This document shows positions 33,055 to 41,744 of a DNA stretch of 64,000 bases, piece by piece. Location: the NCBI RefSeq assembly GCF_030684035.1, contig NZ_JAUXPI010000062.1, forward strand, positions 1-64,000. Reading direction: 5' to 3'. The translations under genes were made by a program, and so were the position numbers. The stretch's first letter is position 1. The number at the start of each line of letters is the position of its first letter. The notes under the pieces are model-generated. The model worked only from the letters and a program-made list of their open reading frames with translations. It was not told where the DNA came from and did no database searches. The DNA comes from Phaeovulum sp. (lineage in GTDB: Bacteria; Pseudomonadota; Alphaproteobacteria; Rhodobacterales; Rhodobacteraceae).

Positions 33055-36032
33055 GCACCCGTCTTGCCACCGGCGGCCGCCTGATCGACCGCTCAAAGCC
33101 GTTGAGTTTTACCTTTGACGGCCGCAGCCTCGGCGGCTTCGCGGGCGACACGCTTGCTGCGGCACTTCTGGCCAATGACCAGATGCTGATCGGCCGCAGC
33201 TTCAAATACCACCGCCCGCGCGGCATTCTCGCCTCGGGTGTCGAGGAACCGAACGCGCTTGTCGGCCTCGGACAGGGGCCGCGTTTCGAGCCGGACCAAC
33301 GCACCACCACCACCGAGCTTTTTGCCGGTGCCGCGACGGTCAGCCAGAATGCCTGGCCAAACCTCGATCTCGATATCGGCGCGCTCAACAACCTCGCCTA
33401 CCGCTTTCTGCCCGCAGGATTTTACTACAAGACCTTCATGTTTCCGCGGTTCGCTTGGAAGCACCTCTTTGAACCGGTGGTGCGGCTTTCCGCAGGTATT
33501 GGCCGGGTGCCGAAAGACCGCGATGCCGACCGCTACGAACAGGCCTATGATTTCACCGATGTGCTGGTTGTCGGTGGTGGTGTCGCGGGCCTTGCGGCAG
33601 CACTTGCCGCAGCAAAGGGTGGCCAGCGCGTGCTGGTGCTGGAACAGACAGCGCATTGGGGCGGCCGCGCCCCGGTCGATGGCATCGCCATAAACGGCAT
33701 GCCTGCCGATGCCTGGGTCGCCGAGACCGTCGCCAGCCTCGCCGCGCTGCCCAATGTCACTTTGCGCCGCCGCACCATGGCAGCGGGGGTCTATGACCAC
33801 GGTTATGTCGTGGCGCAGGAAGCGGTTGCCGACCACCTGCCCGGCGCCGATCTGCCGCGCCACCGGCTTTGGCGCATCCGCGCCGGTCGCATCATCGCCG
33901 CCACCGGCGCGATCGAGCGCCCGCTGGCCTTTGCCGGAAACGATATCCCCGGCGTCATGCTCGCCAGCGCCGCGCGCGATTATGTGGTGAACTGGGCGGT
34001 AAGCCCCGGCGACCGCACCGTGATCGTCACCAACAACGACGATGCCTACCGCACCGCGCTTGCCCTGCATGATGCGGGCCTCGTGGTGCCCGCCATTCTC
34101 GATGCCCGCGCCAAAGCTGCGGGCGAACTGCCCGCATTGGCCCGCGCCCGCGGCATCCGCGTGCTCGAAGGCCGCGGCATCGCCAGGGTCAAGGGCGGCA
34201 AACGGGTGAAGGCGGTCGAGGTCTGCGCCCAGGCGGGCGAAGGCGCGGTGTTGGAAACCATCGCCTGCGATTGCGTGGCAATGTCGGGGGGCTTTTCGCC
34301 GGTCGTGCATCTTTATTCGCAACCGGGCGGCAAGCTCGTTTGGGATGCCGCAAACGGCATGTTCACCCCCGACCCCGCCCGGGCACCTACCGGAGCCGAT
34401 GGCAAGCCCTTCGTCACCTGCGCCGGGGCCGCTTCGGGGGCCTTGCAGGCCGCCGATGCCCTCGCCGATGCGCATGCCGCAGGCGGCGGCGAGGCGGCGC
34501 AAGCACCACGGGCCGAGGCCGCGGCCGAGGCCCCGATGCAACCGGTCTGGATGATGCCGCAGGGCGCACCGGCCAAACTGCGCTTCAAGATGTGGCTCGA
34601 TTTCCAGAACGACGTGAAGGTTTCCGACGTTCAGCTTGCCGCCCGCGAAGGGTATGAAAGCGTGGAGCATACCAAGCGCTACACCACGCTCGGCATGGCC
34701 TCGGACCAGGGCAAGATGAGCAATATCAACGGCCTCGCCATTCTTTCCGATGCGCTTGGCCAGCCGATACCGGCGACCGGCACCACCACCTTCCGCCCGC
34801 CCTATGCGCCGATCTCGTTCGGGGCCATCGCCGCCGAGGCGCGCGGCGAGATTTTCCAGCCGCTCCGCCGCACCCCGATGCACGACTGGCACGCGGCCGC
34901 GGGCGCGCATTGGGAACCCGTCGGCCTCTGGCGGCGGCCCTACTGCTACCCGCGCGGTGGCGAAAGCCACAGCCAGGCAGTTAACCGCGAGGTCACCAAC
35001 ACCCGCCAGAACCTTGGCCTGCTCGATGCCTCGACGCTCGGCAAAATTCTCGTCAAGGGCCCCGATGCCGGGCGCTTTCTCGACATGCTCTATACCGGCG
35101 TCATGTCCAGCCTGCCGGTGGGTAAATGCCGCTATGGCCTGATGTGTTCGGAAAACGGCTTCCTTATCGATGACGGCGTGGTGGTGCGGCTGGCCGACGA
35201 CGCATGGCTTTGCCACACCACTTCGGGCGGGGCCGACCGCATCCACGCGCATATGGAAGACTGGCTGCAATGCGAATGGTGGGATTGGCAGGTTTACACC
35301 GCGAACCTCACCGAGCAATTCGCGCAAGTCGCCGTGGTCGGGCCCAATGCCCGCAAGCTTCTGGAACGGCTCGGCGGCATCGATGTCTCGAAAGAGGCGC
35401 TGCCGTTCATGGCTTTTACCGAAGGTACACTTGCTGGCATTCCCGCCCGCATCTTCCGCATCTCCTTTTCCGGCGAGCTTAGCTACGAGGTTGCGATTCC
35501 CGCCAGCCACGGCCTTGCCTTCTGGAAGGCCTGCCTTGCCGCCGGGGCCGATCTTGGCCTGATGCCCTACGGCACCGAGGCGCTGCATGTGATGCGGGCC
35601 GAAAAGGGCTTCATCATGATCGGCGATGAAACCGACGGCACGGTGATCCCGCAAGACCTCGGGCTTGGCTGGGCGATCTCGAAGAAAATGCCCGACTACC
35701 TCGGCAAGCGCGCGCAGGAACGCAGCCATATGACCAACCCGGAGCGCTGGAAGCTGGTCGGCCTCGAAACCCTTGATGGCTCGGTGCTGCCCGATGGAGT
35801 GCTCGCACCCGCGCCGGGGGCAAACCCCAACGGCCAGCGGGCAACGCAGGGCCGGGTCACCTCCACCTATTTCTCGCCAACTCTGGGCTGCGGCATCGCC
35901 ATGGGCCTGGTCCGGCGCGGCCCGGAGCGGATTGGCGAGGTGCTCGAATTCGTGGCGGCGGGCAAGTCCATTCCGGCGCGCATCTGCGATCAGGTCTTCT
36001 ACGACAAGAGCGGGGAAAAACAGAATGTCTGA
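33051..36032 (+). CDS. soxA: Sarcosine oxidase alpha subunit
   Basis: The 993-aa protein has an N-terminal Fer2-like domain (FTFDGRSLGGFAGDTLAAALL and SFKYHRPRGI), then an NAD-binding Rossmann domain (DVLVVGGGVAGLAAALAAAKGG, about 165). An FAD-like domain follows, then a C-terminal GcvT/tetrahydrofolate-binding domain (about 590-993, with RNLGLLDASTLGKILVKGPDA). It binds NAD and takes the methylene group from beta to folate, giving 5,10-methylene-tetrahydrofolate. Size and domain order are normal for heterotetrameric SoxA. It overlaps soxD by ATGA and soxG by 8 bp. Confidence 0.95.
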   Translation: MSTRLATGGRLIDRSKPLSFTFDGRSLGGFAGDTLAAALLANDQMLIGRSFKYHRPRGILASGVEEPNALVGLGQGPRFEPDQRTTTTELFAGAATVSQNAWPNLDLDIGALNNLAYRFLPAGFYYKTFMFPRFAWKHLFEPVVRLSAGIGRVPKDRDADRYEQAYDFTDVLVVGGGVAGLAAALAAAKGGQRVLVLEQTAHWGGRAPVDGIAINGMPADAWVAETVASLAALPNVTLRRRTMAAGVYDHGYVVAQEAVADHLPGADLPRHRLWRIRAGRIIAATGAIERPLAFAGNDIPGVMLASAARDYVVNWAVSPGDRTVIVTNNDDAYRTALALHDAGLVVPAILDARAKAAGELPALARARGIRVLEGRGIARVKGGKRVKAVEVCAQAGEGAVLETIACDCVAMSGGFSPVVHLYSQPGGKLVWDAANGMFTPDPARAPTGADGKPFVTCAGAASGALQAADALADAHAAGGGEAAQAPRAEAAAEAPMQPVWMMPQGAPAKLRFKMWLDFQNDVKVSDVQLAAREGYESVEHTKRYTTLGMASDQGKMSNINGLAILSDALGQPIPATGTTTFRPPYAPISFGAIAAEARGEIFQPLRRTPMHDWHAAAGAHWEPVGLWRRPYCYPRGGESHSQAVNREVTNTRQNLGLLDASTLGKILVKGPDAGRFLDMLYTGVMSSLPVGKCRYGLMCSENGFLIDDGVVVRLADDAWLCHTTSGGADRIHAHMEDWLQCEWWDWQVYTANLTEQFAQVAVVGPNARKLLERLGGIDVSKEALPFMAFTEGTLAGIPARIFRISFSGELSYEVAIPASHGLAFWKACLAAGADLGLMPYGTEALHVMRAEKGFIMIGDETDGTVIPQDLGLGWAISKKMPDYLGKRAQERSHMTNPERWKLVGLETLDGSVLPDGVLAPAPGANPNGQRATQGRVTSTYFSPTLGCGIAMGLVRRGPERIGEVLEFVAAGKSIPARICDQVFYDKSGEKQNV

Positions 36033-36585
36033 ACCGATCAGCGCTCTTGCCGGAAAAAACGCAGAAGGCTTTGCGCGTGTCAGCGAAGCGGGTCTTCAGG
36101 GTATGATAACCCTGCGAGGCAATCTGGCCTCGGCCGCGCTCGCGGCGGCGGTAAAGGCCGCCACCGGCTGCGCCCTGCCCGGCAACCGCGGCATTCACAC
36201 CAAGGCTGGCAAGGCTGCCGCCTGGATGAGCCCTGACGAGCTGCTGTTGCTGGTGCCATACGGAGAAGCCGAGGCCACCGCCGCCGCGCTGGAGGCGGCG
36301 CTCGCCGGCGAGCACGCGCTTGCGGCCAATGTCTCCGACGCCCGCGCGCTGTTTCGCGTTTCCGGGGCCAAGGCCGATCAGGTGGCAATGAAGCTCTGCC
36401 CCGTCGATTTCGCGCGCCTGCCGCAGGGCGAGATCCGCCGCACCCGCGCCGCGCAGGTGGCCGCCGCGCTCTGGCGCTCTGCCCCGGACGAAATCAGCCT
36501 CGTCTGCTTTCGCTCGGTCGCGGGCTATGTGTTCGACCTGCTGGCAATCTCGGCGCGGACCGGCAGCGAACTCGCCCCCGCCTGA
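36025..36585 (+). CDS. soxG: Sarcosine oxidase gamma subunit
   Basis: This 186-aa GcvT-like subunit has ANVSDARALFRVSGAKADQVAMKLCPVDF and a segment running from QGEIRRTRAAQVAAALWR to FRSVAGYVFDLL, the usual SoxG blocks. The ATG at 36025 lies inside the soxA end and has GGGGA about 8 nt upstream. It completes the tetramer; this is the last gene of the operon. Confidence 0.93.
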   Translation: MSEPISALAGKNAEGFARVSEAGLQGMITLRGNLASAALAAAVKAATGCALPGNRGIHTKAGKAAAWMSPDELLLLVPYGEAEATAAALEAALAGEHALAANVSDARALFRVSGAKADQVAMKLCPVDFARLPQGEIRRTRAAQVAAALWRSAPDEISLVCFRSVAGYVFDLLAISARTGSELAPA

Positions 36586-36714
36586 CCCCGGACGGGGCAA
36601 AACCTGCCTGCCCCGGCAACAGCGCCAGAATTGTTGCGCGCCACCATCAGAGCATTTGTTTTTCGCCGCCCCGGGGTTTAACAGAGGGGCCGGGGGGGCT
36701 GAGCGAGACGGCCC

Positions 36715-38379
36715 ATGAGCGATATCGGTTTTTCCATCCTTCTGCTTTCGCTTGTTGCCGTTCTCGGCCTGATGATCGGCGCGCTGCGCATCAGGGGTGT
36801 CGGCCTCGGCATCGGCGGCGTGCTTTTCGGCGGAATTCTGGTCGGTCACTTCGTCGCGCAGGGCGGCTGGGAGATCAACCAGAGCGCGCTGCATTTCATC
36901 AAGGAATTCGGCCTGATCCTGTTCGTCTATTCGATCGGCAATCAGGTCGGCCCGGGTTTTTTCGCCTCGCTGCGCCGCGCCGGGCTTCGGCTCAACGCGC
37001 TGGCGGCTATGATCGTGCTCCTCGGCGGGCTGACGACGCTGGCGCTGCATTTCGGCTTCGGGGTCGCGCCCGAAATTCTGCTCGGGGTCTATTCAGGGGC
37101 GGTCACCAACACCCCCTCGCTTGCCGCCGGACAGCAGATCCTTGCCGAGCTTGGCCAACCCGCGACCAGCACCAGCACCCTAGGGCTTGGCTATGCCATG
37201 GCCTATCCCTTTGGCATTCTTGGCATTCTGCTTTCAATGTGGCTTTTGCGCATTGGCTTTGGCATTCTCGTTCCAGCCGAAGCGGCGGCCTATGAGAGCG
37301 ACAGCGGGGCCGGGCATGGCGGGCTGCTTTCGGCCAATGTGGCGGTGCAGAATGCCAATATCGACGGCATCACCTGCGCCGAACTGGCCGGGCTGATCGG
37401 CAGCGAGGTGATCTGTTCGCGGCTGAAATCTGGCGGCGCGCTGCGGGTGCCCGGCCCCGAGGTTCGCCTCGCGGCGGGCGATGTGCTGCATCTGGTCGGC
37501 TCCAACGCCGCAGCGCTGCACCGGGCGACGCTGATCGTCGGTGCAGAGGTGGCGGAATCGCTTTCCACCAAAGGCACCGGCTTTCGTTCGGAGCGCGTGG
37601 TGGTCACCAGCGAGGCGGTGCTTGGCAGGCGGCTTGCCGATCTGCTGCTGGAAGCGCATGGAAATGTGGTGATCTCGCGGCTGCACCGCGCCGGGGTGGA
37701 CCTTGTGGCGCGGCCGGGGTCGGTGGTGCAATTCGGTGACATCCTCAATATCGTCGGGCCGGGGGACGAGATCGACCGGATGGCGGCACGGCTTGGCAAC
37801 GCCTCGGCCAAGCTCAATCAGGTGCAGATGTTGCCGATCTTCATCGGCATCGGGCTTGGCGTTCTGCTGGGCTCGCTGCCGATCCCGTTTCCGAACCTGC
37901 CCGCGCCGCTGCGGCTCGGGCTTGCGGGGGGGCCGCTGATCGCGGCAATCCTGTTGGCGCGGCTTGGCAGTTTCGGGCGGCTTTACTGGTTCATGCCGCC
38001 AAGCGCCAACCTGGCGCTGCGTGAAATCGGCATCGTGCTTTTTCTCGCGGTGGTCGGGCTCGATTCGGGCGCAGGCTTTGTTGCCACGCTGACCGGCGGC
38101 AGCGGCCTTGCCTGGATCGGCTATGGTGCCGCGATCACCCTGATCCCGCTGCTCAGCGTCGGCTATTTCGCGCGCCGGGTGCTGCGGATGAACTACCTGA
38201 CGCTTTGCGGCCTCATGGCAGGCTCGATGACCGACCCGCCCGCACTGGCCTTTGCCAATGGCGTTTACCCCGGATCGGGCGCGCCTGCGCTTGCCTATGT
38301 CACGGTCTATCCGGCGGTAATGTTCCTGCGCATACTCTCGCCGCAGATCATGGCGATCATCCTTCTGTTCGGCATCTGA
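36715..38379 (+). CDS. AspT/YidE/YbjL-family putative antiporter
   Basis: This 554-aa membrane protein has two membrane halves of about five helices each: residues 1-190, including [20 protein letters not shown] and [16 protein letters not shown], and 380-554, including [16 protein letters not shown] and [18 protein letters not shown]. They flank two cytoplasmic TrkA-C domains (about 200-370). This is the AspT/YidE antiporter duplication architecture; known members exchange amino acids or dicarboxylates. Placed behind the sox operon and before an amino-acid oxidase-like gene, it may move an amino acid. The substrate is unproven. Confidence 0.85.
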   Translation: MSDIGFSILLLSLVAVLGLMIGALRIRGVGLGIGGVLFGGILVGHFVAQGGWEINQSALHFIKEFGLILFVYSIGNQVGPGFFASLRRAGLRLNALAAMIVLLGGLTTLALHFGFGVAPEILLGVYSGAVTNTPSLAAGQQILAELGQPATSTSTLGLGYAMAYPFGILGILLSMWLLRIGFGILVPAEAAAYESDSGAGHGGLLSANVAVQNANIDGITCAELAGLIGSEVICSRLKSGGALRVPGPEVRLAAGDVLHLVGSNAAALHRATLIVGAEVAESLSTKGTGFRSERVVVTSEAVLGRRLADLLLEAHGNVVISRLHRAGVDLVARPGSVVQFGDILNIVGPGDEIDRMAARLGNASAKLNQVQMLPIFIGIGLGVLLGSLPIPFPNLPAPLRLGLAGGPLIAAILLARLGSFGRLYWFMPPSANLALREIGIVLFLAVVGLDSGAGFVATLTGGSGLAWIGYGAAITLIPLLSVGYFARRVLRMNYLTLCGLMAGSMTDPPALAFANGVYPGSGAPALAYVTVYPAVMFLRILSPQIMAIILLFGI

Positions 38380-38464
38380 GCGCGCGCTAATCCGGTGCCG
38401 GGTCTGCAAGGGAAGGCCCGAACGCCCCTTTCGCCCGCCGCGCGGCCGTGCCAATCTTGCGCCC

Positions 38465-39544
38465 ATGACACAGGATTTTCTCATCATCGGCGGCGGTATA
38501 GCCGGGGTTTCGGCGGCGGCGCGGCTGGCGCATCTGGGCCGCGTCACGCTTCTCGAGGCCGAGCCGCATCTGGCCCACCACGCCTCGGGTCGCTCAGCGG
38601 CGCTGTTTGAGCCGCGCTATGGTCTGGCCCCGGTGGTGGCGCTTTCCTTTGCCTCCGAAGACCATCATCGCCACGCGAACGGCGGCGTGCTCAGCCCGCG
38701 CGGGTTGATGATTGTCGCCAAGGCCGACGAGGCGGAAACCTTTCGCGCCGATGTTGCGGCCATGGGCCTTGCCCGGATTTCGCCTGCCGAGGCGCGGGCG
38801 CTGGTGCCGATCCTCAACCCCGAGACCCTGGCCTTCGCCGCCCATGCCGACCACGCCTGGGACATTGACACCGACCTGCTGATCCAGAATTTCGCCCGCG
38901 AGGCGCGCGGCCTGGGTGCCGAAATCCTGACCGGCGCGCGGGTCACCGGCATTACCCGCACCGCTTCGGGCTGGGAGGTTGCCACCGCGAAGGGCCAGCA
39001 TGCGGCGCGGATACTGGTCAATGCCGCCGGTGCCTGGGTCGATGAGGTGGCAGCAATGGCCGGGCTCGCCCCGCTTGGCTTCACCCCCTTCCGCCGCTCG
39101 ATGGCGCGCATTCCGGCCCCGGGCGGGCAGGATGTCGCGCGCTGGCCGATACTGTTTGGCTGTGGCGAGGCCTGGTATGCCAAGCCCGACGCGGGCGCGC
39201 TGATCGTCTCGCCCGCCGAAGAGCATCTGATGGCCCCGCACGACGCCTGGGCTGACGACATGGTGCTTGCCGAGGGCCTCGCGCGCTATGAGGAAATGGT
39301 GACAGAACCGGTGACGCGGGTGCTTGCCAACTGGGCGGGGCTGCGCACCTTTGCCCCCGACCGGGTGCTGGTGATCGGCCCCGATCCGCGCGACCCCGGC
39401 TTTTTCTGGCTCGCCGGGCAAGGCGGCTATGGTTTTCAGACCGCCCCGGCCGCCAGCCAGCTTGCCGCCGACCTGATCGCAGGCAGCCCCACCGCGCTTG
39501 ACGCCGCGACCGTCGCCGCGCTTTCACCGGCGCGGCTTGTATAA
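38465..39544 (+). CDS. FAD-dependent oxidoreductase of the DAO family
   Basis: This 359-aa enzyme has FLIIGGGIAGVSAAARLAHLG (Rossmann FAD motif), ASGRSAALFEPRYG, and the C-terminal WLAGQGGYGFQTAPAASQLAADL. The pattern resembles D-arginine dehydrogenase/glycine oxidase-type enzymes, which oxidise amino acids to imino acids. The exact substrate is unknown. It follows the antiporter gene by 85 bp on the same strand, and its TAA stop runs into a TATAAC-containing stretch that may start the next transcript. Confidence 0.85.
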   Translation: MTQDFLIIGGGIAGVSAAARLAHLGRVTLLEAEPHLAHHASGRSAALFEPRYGLAPVVALSFASEDHHRHANGGVLSPRGLMIVAKADEAETFRADVAAMGLARISPAEARALVPILNPETLAFAAHADHAWDIDTDLLIQNFAREARGLGAEILTGARVTGITRTASGWEVATAKGQHAARILVNAAGAWVDEVAAMAGLAPLGFTPFRRSMARIPAPGGQDVARWPILFGCGEAWYAKPDAGALIVSPAEEHLMAPHDAWADDMVLAEGLARYEEMVTEPVTRVLANWAGLRTFAPDRVLVIGPDPRDPGFFWLAGQGGYGFQTAPAASQLAADLIAGSPTALDAATVAALSPARLV

Positions 39545-39567
39545 ACATTCATACTCCTGCATATAAC
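39537..39567 (+). promoter_or_regulatory. Possible promoter of the AhpD-like gene
   Basis: TTGTAT (39537-39542) and TATAAC (39562-39567) are separated by 19 nt and overlap the DAO-gene stop. This AT-rich patch is unusual locally and lies 39 bp ahead of the AhpD-like start. The spacer is longer than ideal, so the call is tentative. Confidence 0.35.
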
Positions 39568-39605
39568 GGCGAGACTCATCCGAACCTCGCTGGCAGGAGA
39601 ATGCG

Positions 39606-39950
39606 ATGGAATACCAAGGCGAACTTGATGCGCTGCGCGCCGAACTGCGCGTGCTCTACAAACTGATCCCCGAACCGACCAAGGGCTTTGGCGCGCTTTC
39701 AAAGGCGGTCAAGGAAGGCGGCGCGCTCGGCATCAAGGAAAAGGAATACGTCGCCCTTGGCATCGCGGTGGCGCAGCGCTGCCAGCCCTGCATCAACCTG
39801 CATGTTGAAGCGTTGATGAAATACGGTGCCAGCCGCGAAGAACTTGGCGATGTGCTTGCCATGGCGTTGCAGATGGGCGGCGGACCGGCGCTGATGTATG
39901 CCGCCCACGCGCTCGCCTGCTGGGATGAGCTTGCCGCCAAGGCGGCCTGA
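39606..39950 (+). CDS. Carboxymuconolactone decarboxylase / AhpD-like protein
   Basis: This 114-aa protein has the AhpD-type CxxC in AQRCQPCINLHVEALMKYG with downstream His, and GASREELGDVLAMALQMGGGPALMYAAHAL. This all-helical family includes alkylhydroperoxidase-like disulfide reductases. It may protect against peroxide released by the neighbouring flavin oxidases (inference). AGGAGA at 39595-39600 precedes the ATG. Confidence 0.9.
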   Translation: MEYQGELDALRAELRVLYKLIPEPTKGFGALSKAVKEGGALGIKEKEYVALGIAVAQRCQPCINLHVEALMKYGASREELGDVLAMALQMGGGPALMYAAHALACWDELAAKAA

Positions 39951-40125
39951 TTGCACTTTGCGGCACCCCAAACACCCTCGCCAAGGTCTTGCGCGGGGGT
40001 GTTCACCTGAATGTGCATTTCTCGGGCGCATTTGACACAATCCTGTTTGTGCAATATTTGCAAGGGCTTATCTCATTTTGCAGGCCGCAAGGGAATTTTG
40101 CCCGCCGCGACGGATCGCGGCTTCC

Positions 40126-40143
40126 ATGCCGTTTCATGCATGT
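40126..40143 (+). repeat. Duplicated upstream element, copy 1
   Basis: ATGCCGTTTCATGCATGT lies 59 bp before the first EF-hand gene start. It reappears with one change 47 bp before the second EF-hand gene (40908-40925). The element contains partial palindrome TTTCATGCATG and is a candidate shared regulatory site or a remnant of the gene duplication. Confidence 0.6.
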
Positions 40144-40184
40144 GTGAGGCACAATGCCCCACGCCAGAAACCGGGATCACAATC

Positions 40185-40718
40185 ATGAAACGCATCACCA
40201 CCCTCACCGCCATTCTCGCCCTGACTGCCAGCGCCGCGCTCGCGCAAGAGCCCTTTGTTGCGGGGGCCGAGTTCATGCTCAACTGGGATATGGACGGCGA
40301 CGGTCAGGTTACCCTGGCCGAAGCCACCGAGCGGCGCGAGTCGATCTTCTACATGTTCGACCTTGACGGCAACGGCGTGTATTCCGCCGACGAACTGGCC
40401 GGGATCGACGAACACAAGGCGCTTGAGGCCGAGCTTGGCAAGGGTGCCGGGCAAGCAGGCAATGCCGCTGCGGCAGGCCATGTGCCTGGACAGGGCGCGG
40501 GGCAGAACGCGGGCCAGACGGTCGGCGGCGGGCAGGCCGCAAAGGGAACTTCCACCGAGCTGACCGGCACCGCGGCCGAGATCCTGATGTTTGACGCGGA
40601 CGCAAACGGCGTCATCACGATGGAGGAATTCCTCGCGGGAACCGGCATGTGGCTGGCGCAACGCGACCTCAATGGCGATGCGGTAATCACTCTGGCGGAT
40701 TTCGGGCCGGGTCTGTGA
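40185..40718 (+). CDS. Secreted EF-hand calcium-binding protein 1
   Basis: This 177-aa protein has a Sec signal peptide (cleavage after ALA, residue 20). There are four EF-hand loops: D35-E46 (DMDGDGQVTLAE), D59-E70 (DLDGNGVYSADE), D137-E148 (DADANGVITMEE) and D161-D172, a degenerate loop ending in Asp. A Gly/Ala/Gln-rich linker (about 85-125) separates the pairs. It probably binds calcium in the periplasm or outside the cell. It is a tandem paralogue of the gene at 40955. The ATG at 40185 begins the signal peptide; the upstream open frame is not supported. Confidence 0.87.
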   Translation: MKRITTLTAILALTASAALAQEPFVAGAEFMLNWDMDGDGQVTLAEATERRESIFYMFDLDGNGVYSADELAGIDEHKALEAELGKGAGQAGNAAAAGHVPGQGAGQNAGQTVGGGQAAKGTSTELTGTAAEILMFDADANGVITMEEFLAGTGMWLAQRDLNGDAVITLADFGPGL

Positions 40719-40738
40719 TTCCACCTGGACCGAAGGGC

Positions 40739-40772
40739 AAGGGGGCGGTGCCTGGGCACCGCCCCCTTCGCT
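40739..40772 (+). terminator. Intrinsic terminator after EF-hand gene 1
   Basis: A 13-bp perfect stem AAGGGGGCGGTGC (40739-40751) pairs with GCACCGCCCCCTT (40756-40768) around loop CTGG. It is followed by CGCTTTGGG, a poor T-tract. It lies 20 bp past the stop. Confidence 0.75.
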
Positions 40773-40907
40773 TTGGGCAGGGGTTCACAAAGCTGTGTCG
40801 AAAATACTGATATTTTGCGATTTTCACCTAACTTATTGTTTTACGGTATTTTTTTCAATTTCCGCATTTGAAATGTGGTTTTCGGCACGCAACGGAAATC
40901 GGGTCGT

Positions 40908-40925
40908 ATGCCGTTTCATGGATGT
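40908..40925 (+). repeat. Duplicated upstream element, copy 2
   Basis: ATGCCGTTTCATGGATGT differs from copy 1 (40126-40143) at one position and precedes the second EF-hand gene by 47 bp. The surrounding bases are AT-richer than the rest of the window (40800-40880), as expected for a promoter region. Confidence 0.6.
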
Positions 40926-40954
40926 AACCAACCACCAACCGAAGGGATCCTGAA

Positions 40955-41689
40955 ATGAAACGCTTCGTCACCCTCACCGCCATCGTCGCACTCGCCTCTG
41001 GCATGGCTTTCGCGCAAGATGCGACCACGGCAGTCTTTACCCCCGGGCAAGATTTCATGCTCAACTGGGATCTGGACGGCGACGGTCAGGTGACCCTTGC
41101 CGAGGCCACCGAACGGCGCGAGTCGATCTTCTACATGTTCGACCTTGACGGCAACGGCATGTATTCCGCCGACGAATTGATCGGCATCGACGAACACAAG
41201 GCGCTTGAGGCCGAGCTTGGCCGCGGGGTTGGCCAAGGCCGCAACGGGCAGGCGCGGGCGTCGATGCAGACGAACACGCAACTGCCTGGCCAGCTTCCGG
41301 CCCGCGGCGGGCGTCAGGGGGGCGGGCGCGGCTACAGCCAGACCATGCAGCAGCCAGGCGTTGCTGGCCAGCAGCCGGGCGTGATGGGCCGCGGCGGCTA
41401 TGCGCAGCGGCCGGGCGTGGTCGGGCAGGTGCCAGGCGTGATTGACCCAACCCTGCGCCATCAGCCCGGCACGCAAGGCATTGCGACAGCGGGCGGCGCG
41501 CGCGGTGCCAACCTGACCGACCTCGCGACAATCGGCACCGCGAAGGAGATCCTGATGTTTGACGCCGATTTCAACGGCATCATCACCCAGACGGAATTCC
41601 TCAACGGCACCCCCGCGTGGTTCGCGCAGCGCGACCGCAACGCCGATAGGGTGATCACCACCGCCGATTTCGGTAACGGCCGCTTCTGA
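40955..41689 (+). CDS. Secreted EF-hand calcium-binding protein 2 with PGV-repeat insert
   Basis: The 244-aa protein has a signal peptide (cleavage after AFA, about residue 20). Its EF-hand loops are D39-E50, D63-E74, D203-E214 and the degenerate D227-D238. Between the two pairs lies an ~85-residue Gln/Gly/Pro/Arg-rich insert (about 95-180) with recurring QPGV, QPGV, RPGV and VPGV units. Outside the insert it is nearly identical to the upstream paralogue in the first EF-hand pair (NWDLDGDGQVTLAEATERRE). This is a tandem duplication followed by expansion of the linker. The likely role is extracytoplasmic calcium binding. Confidence 0.87.
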   Translation: MKRFVTLTAIVALASGMAFAQDATTAVFTPGQDFMLNWDLDGDGQVTLAEATERRESIFYMFDLDGNGMYSADELIGIDEHKALEAELGRGVGQGRNGQARASMQTNTQLPGQLPARGGRQGGGRGYSQTMQQPGVAGQQPGVMGRGGYAQRPGVVGQVPGVIDPTLRHQPGTQGIATAGGARGANLTDLATIGTAKEILMFDADFNGIITQTEFLNGTPAWFAQRDRNADRVITTADFGNGRF

Positions 41690-41710
41690 TTGATCTGCCA
41701 GAATACCCAC

Positions 41711-41737
41711 GGGCGGTGCCTCGGCACCGCCCTTTTC
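41711..41737 (+). terminator. Intrinsic terminator after EF-hand gene 2
   Basis: GGGCGGTGCC (41711-41720) and GGCACCGCCC (41723-41732) form a 9-10 bp stem. TTTTC at 41733-41737 supplies the T-tract. The stem resembles the terminator after EF-hand gene 1, so it was probably duplicated with the gene. Confidence 0.85.
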
Positions 41738-41744
41738 ATTGGCC

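Noticed and set aside
33093-35729. 878-aa open frame on the minus strand
   Set aside because: It is the antisense of soxA, whose sense frame has intact domains. There is no ribosome binding site and the composition is atypical of a protein.
41261-41480. QPGV repeats read as a CRISPR-like or tandem DNA repeat
   Set aside because: They are short, irregular and in frame inside the EF-hand gene, so they are protein repeats. I saw no CRISPR array anywhere in the window.
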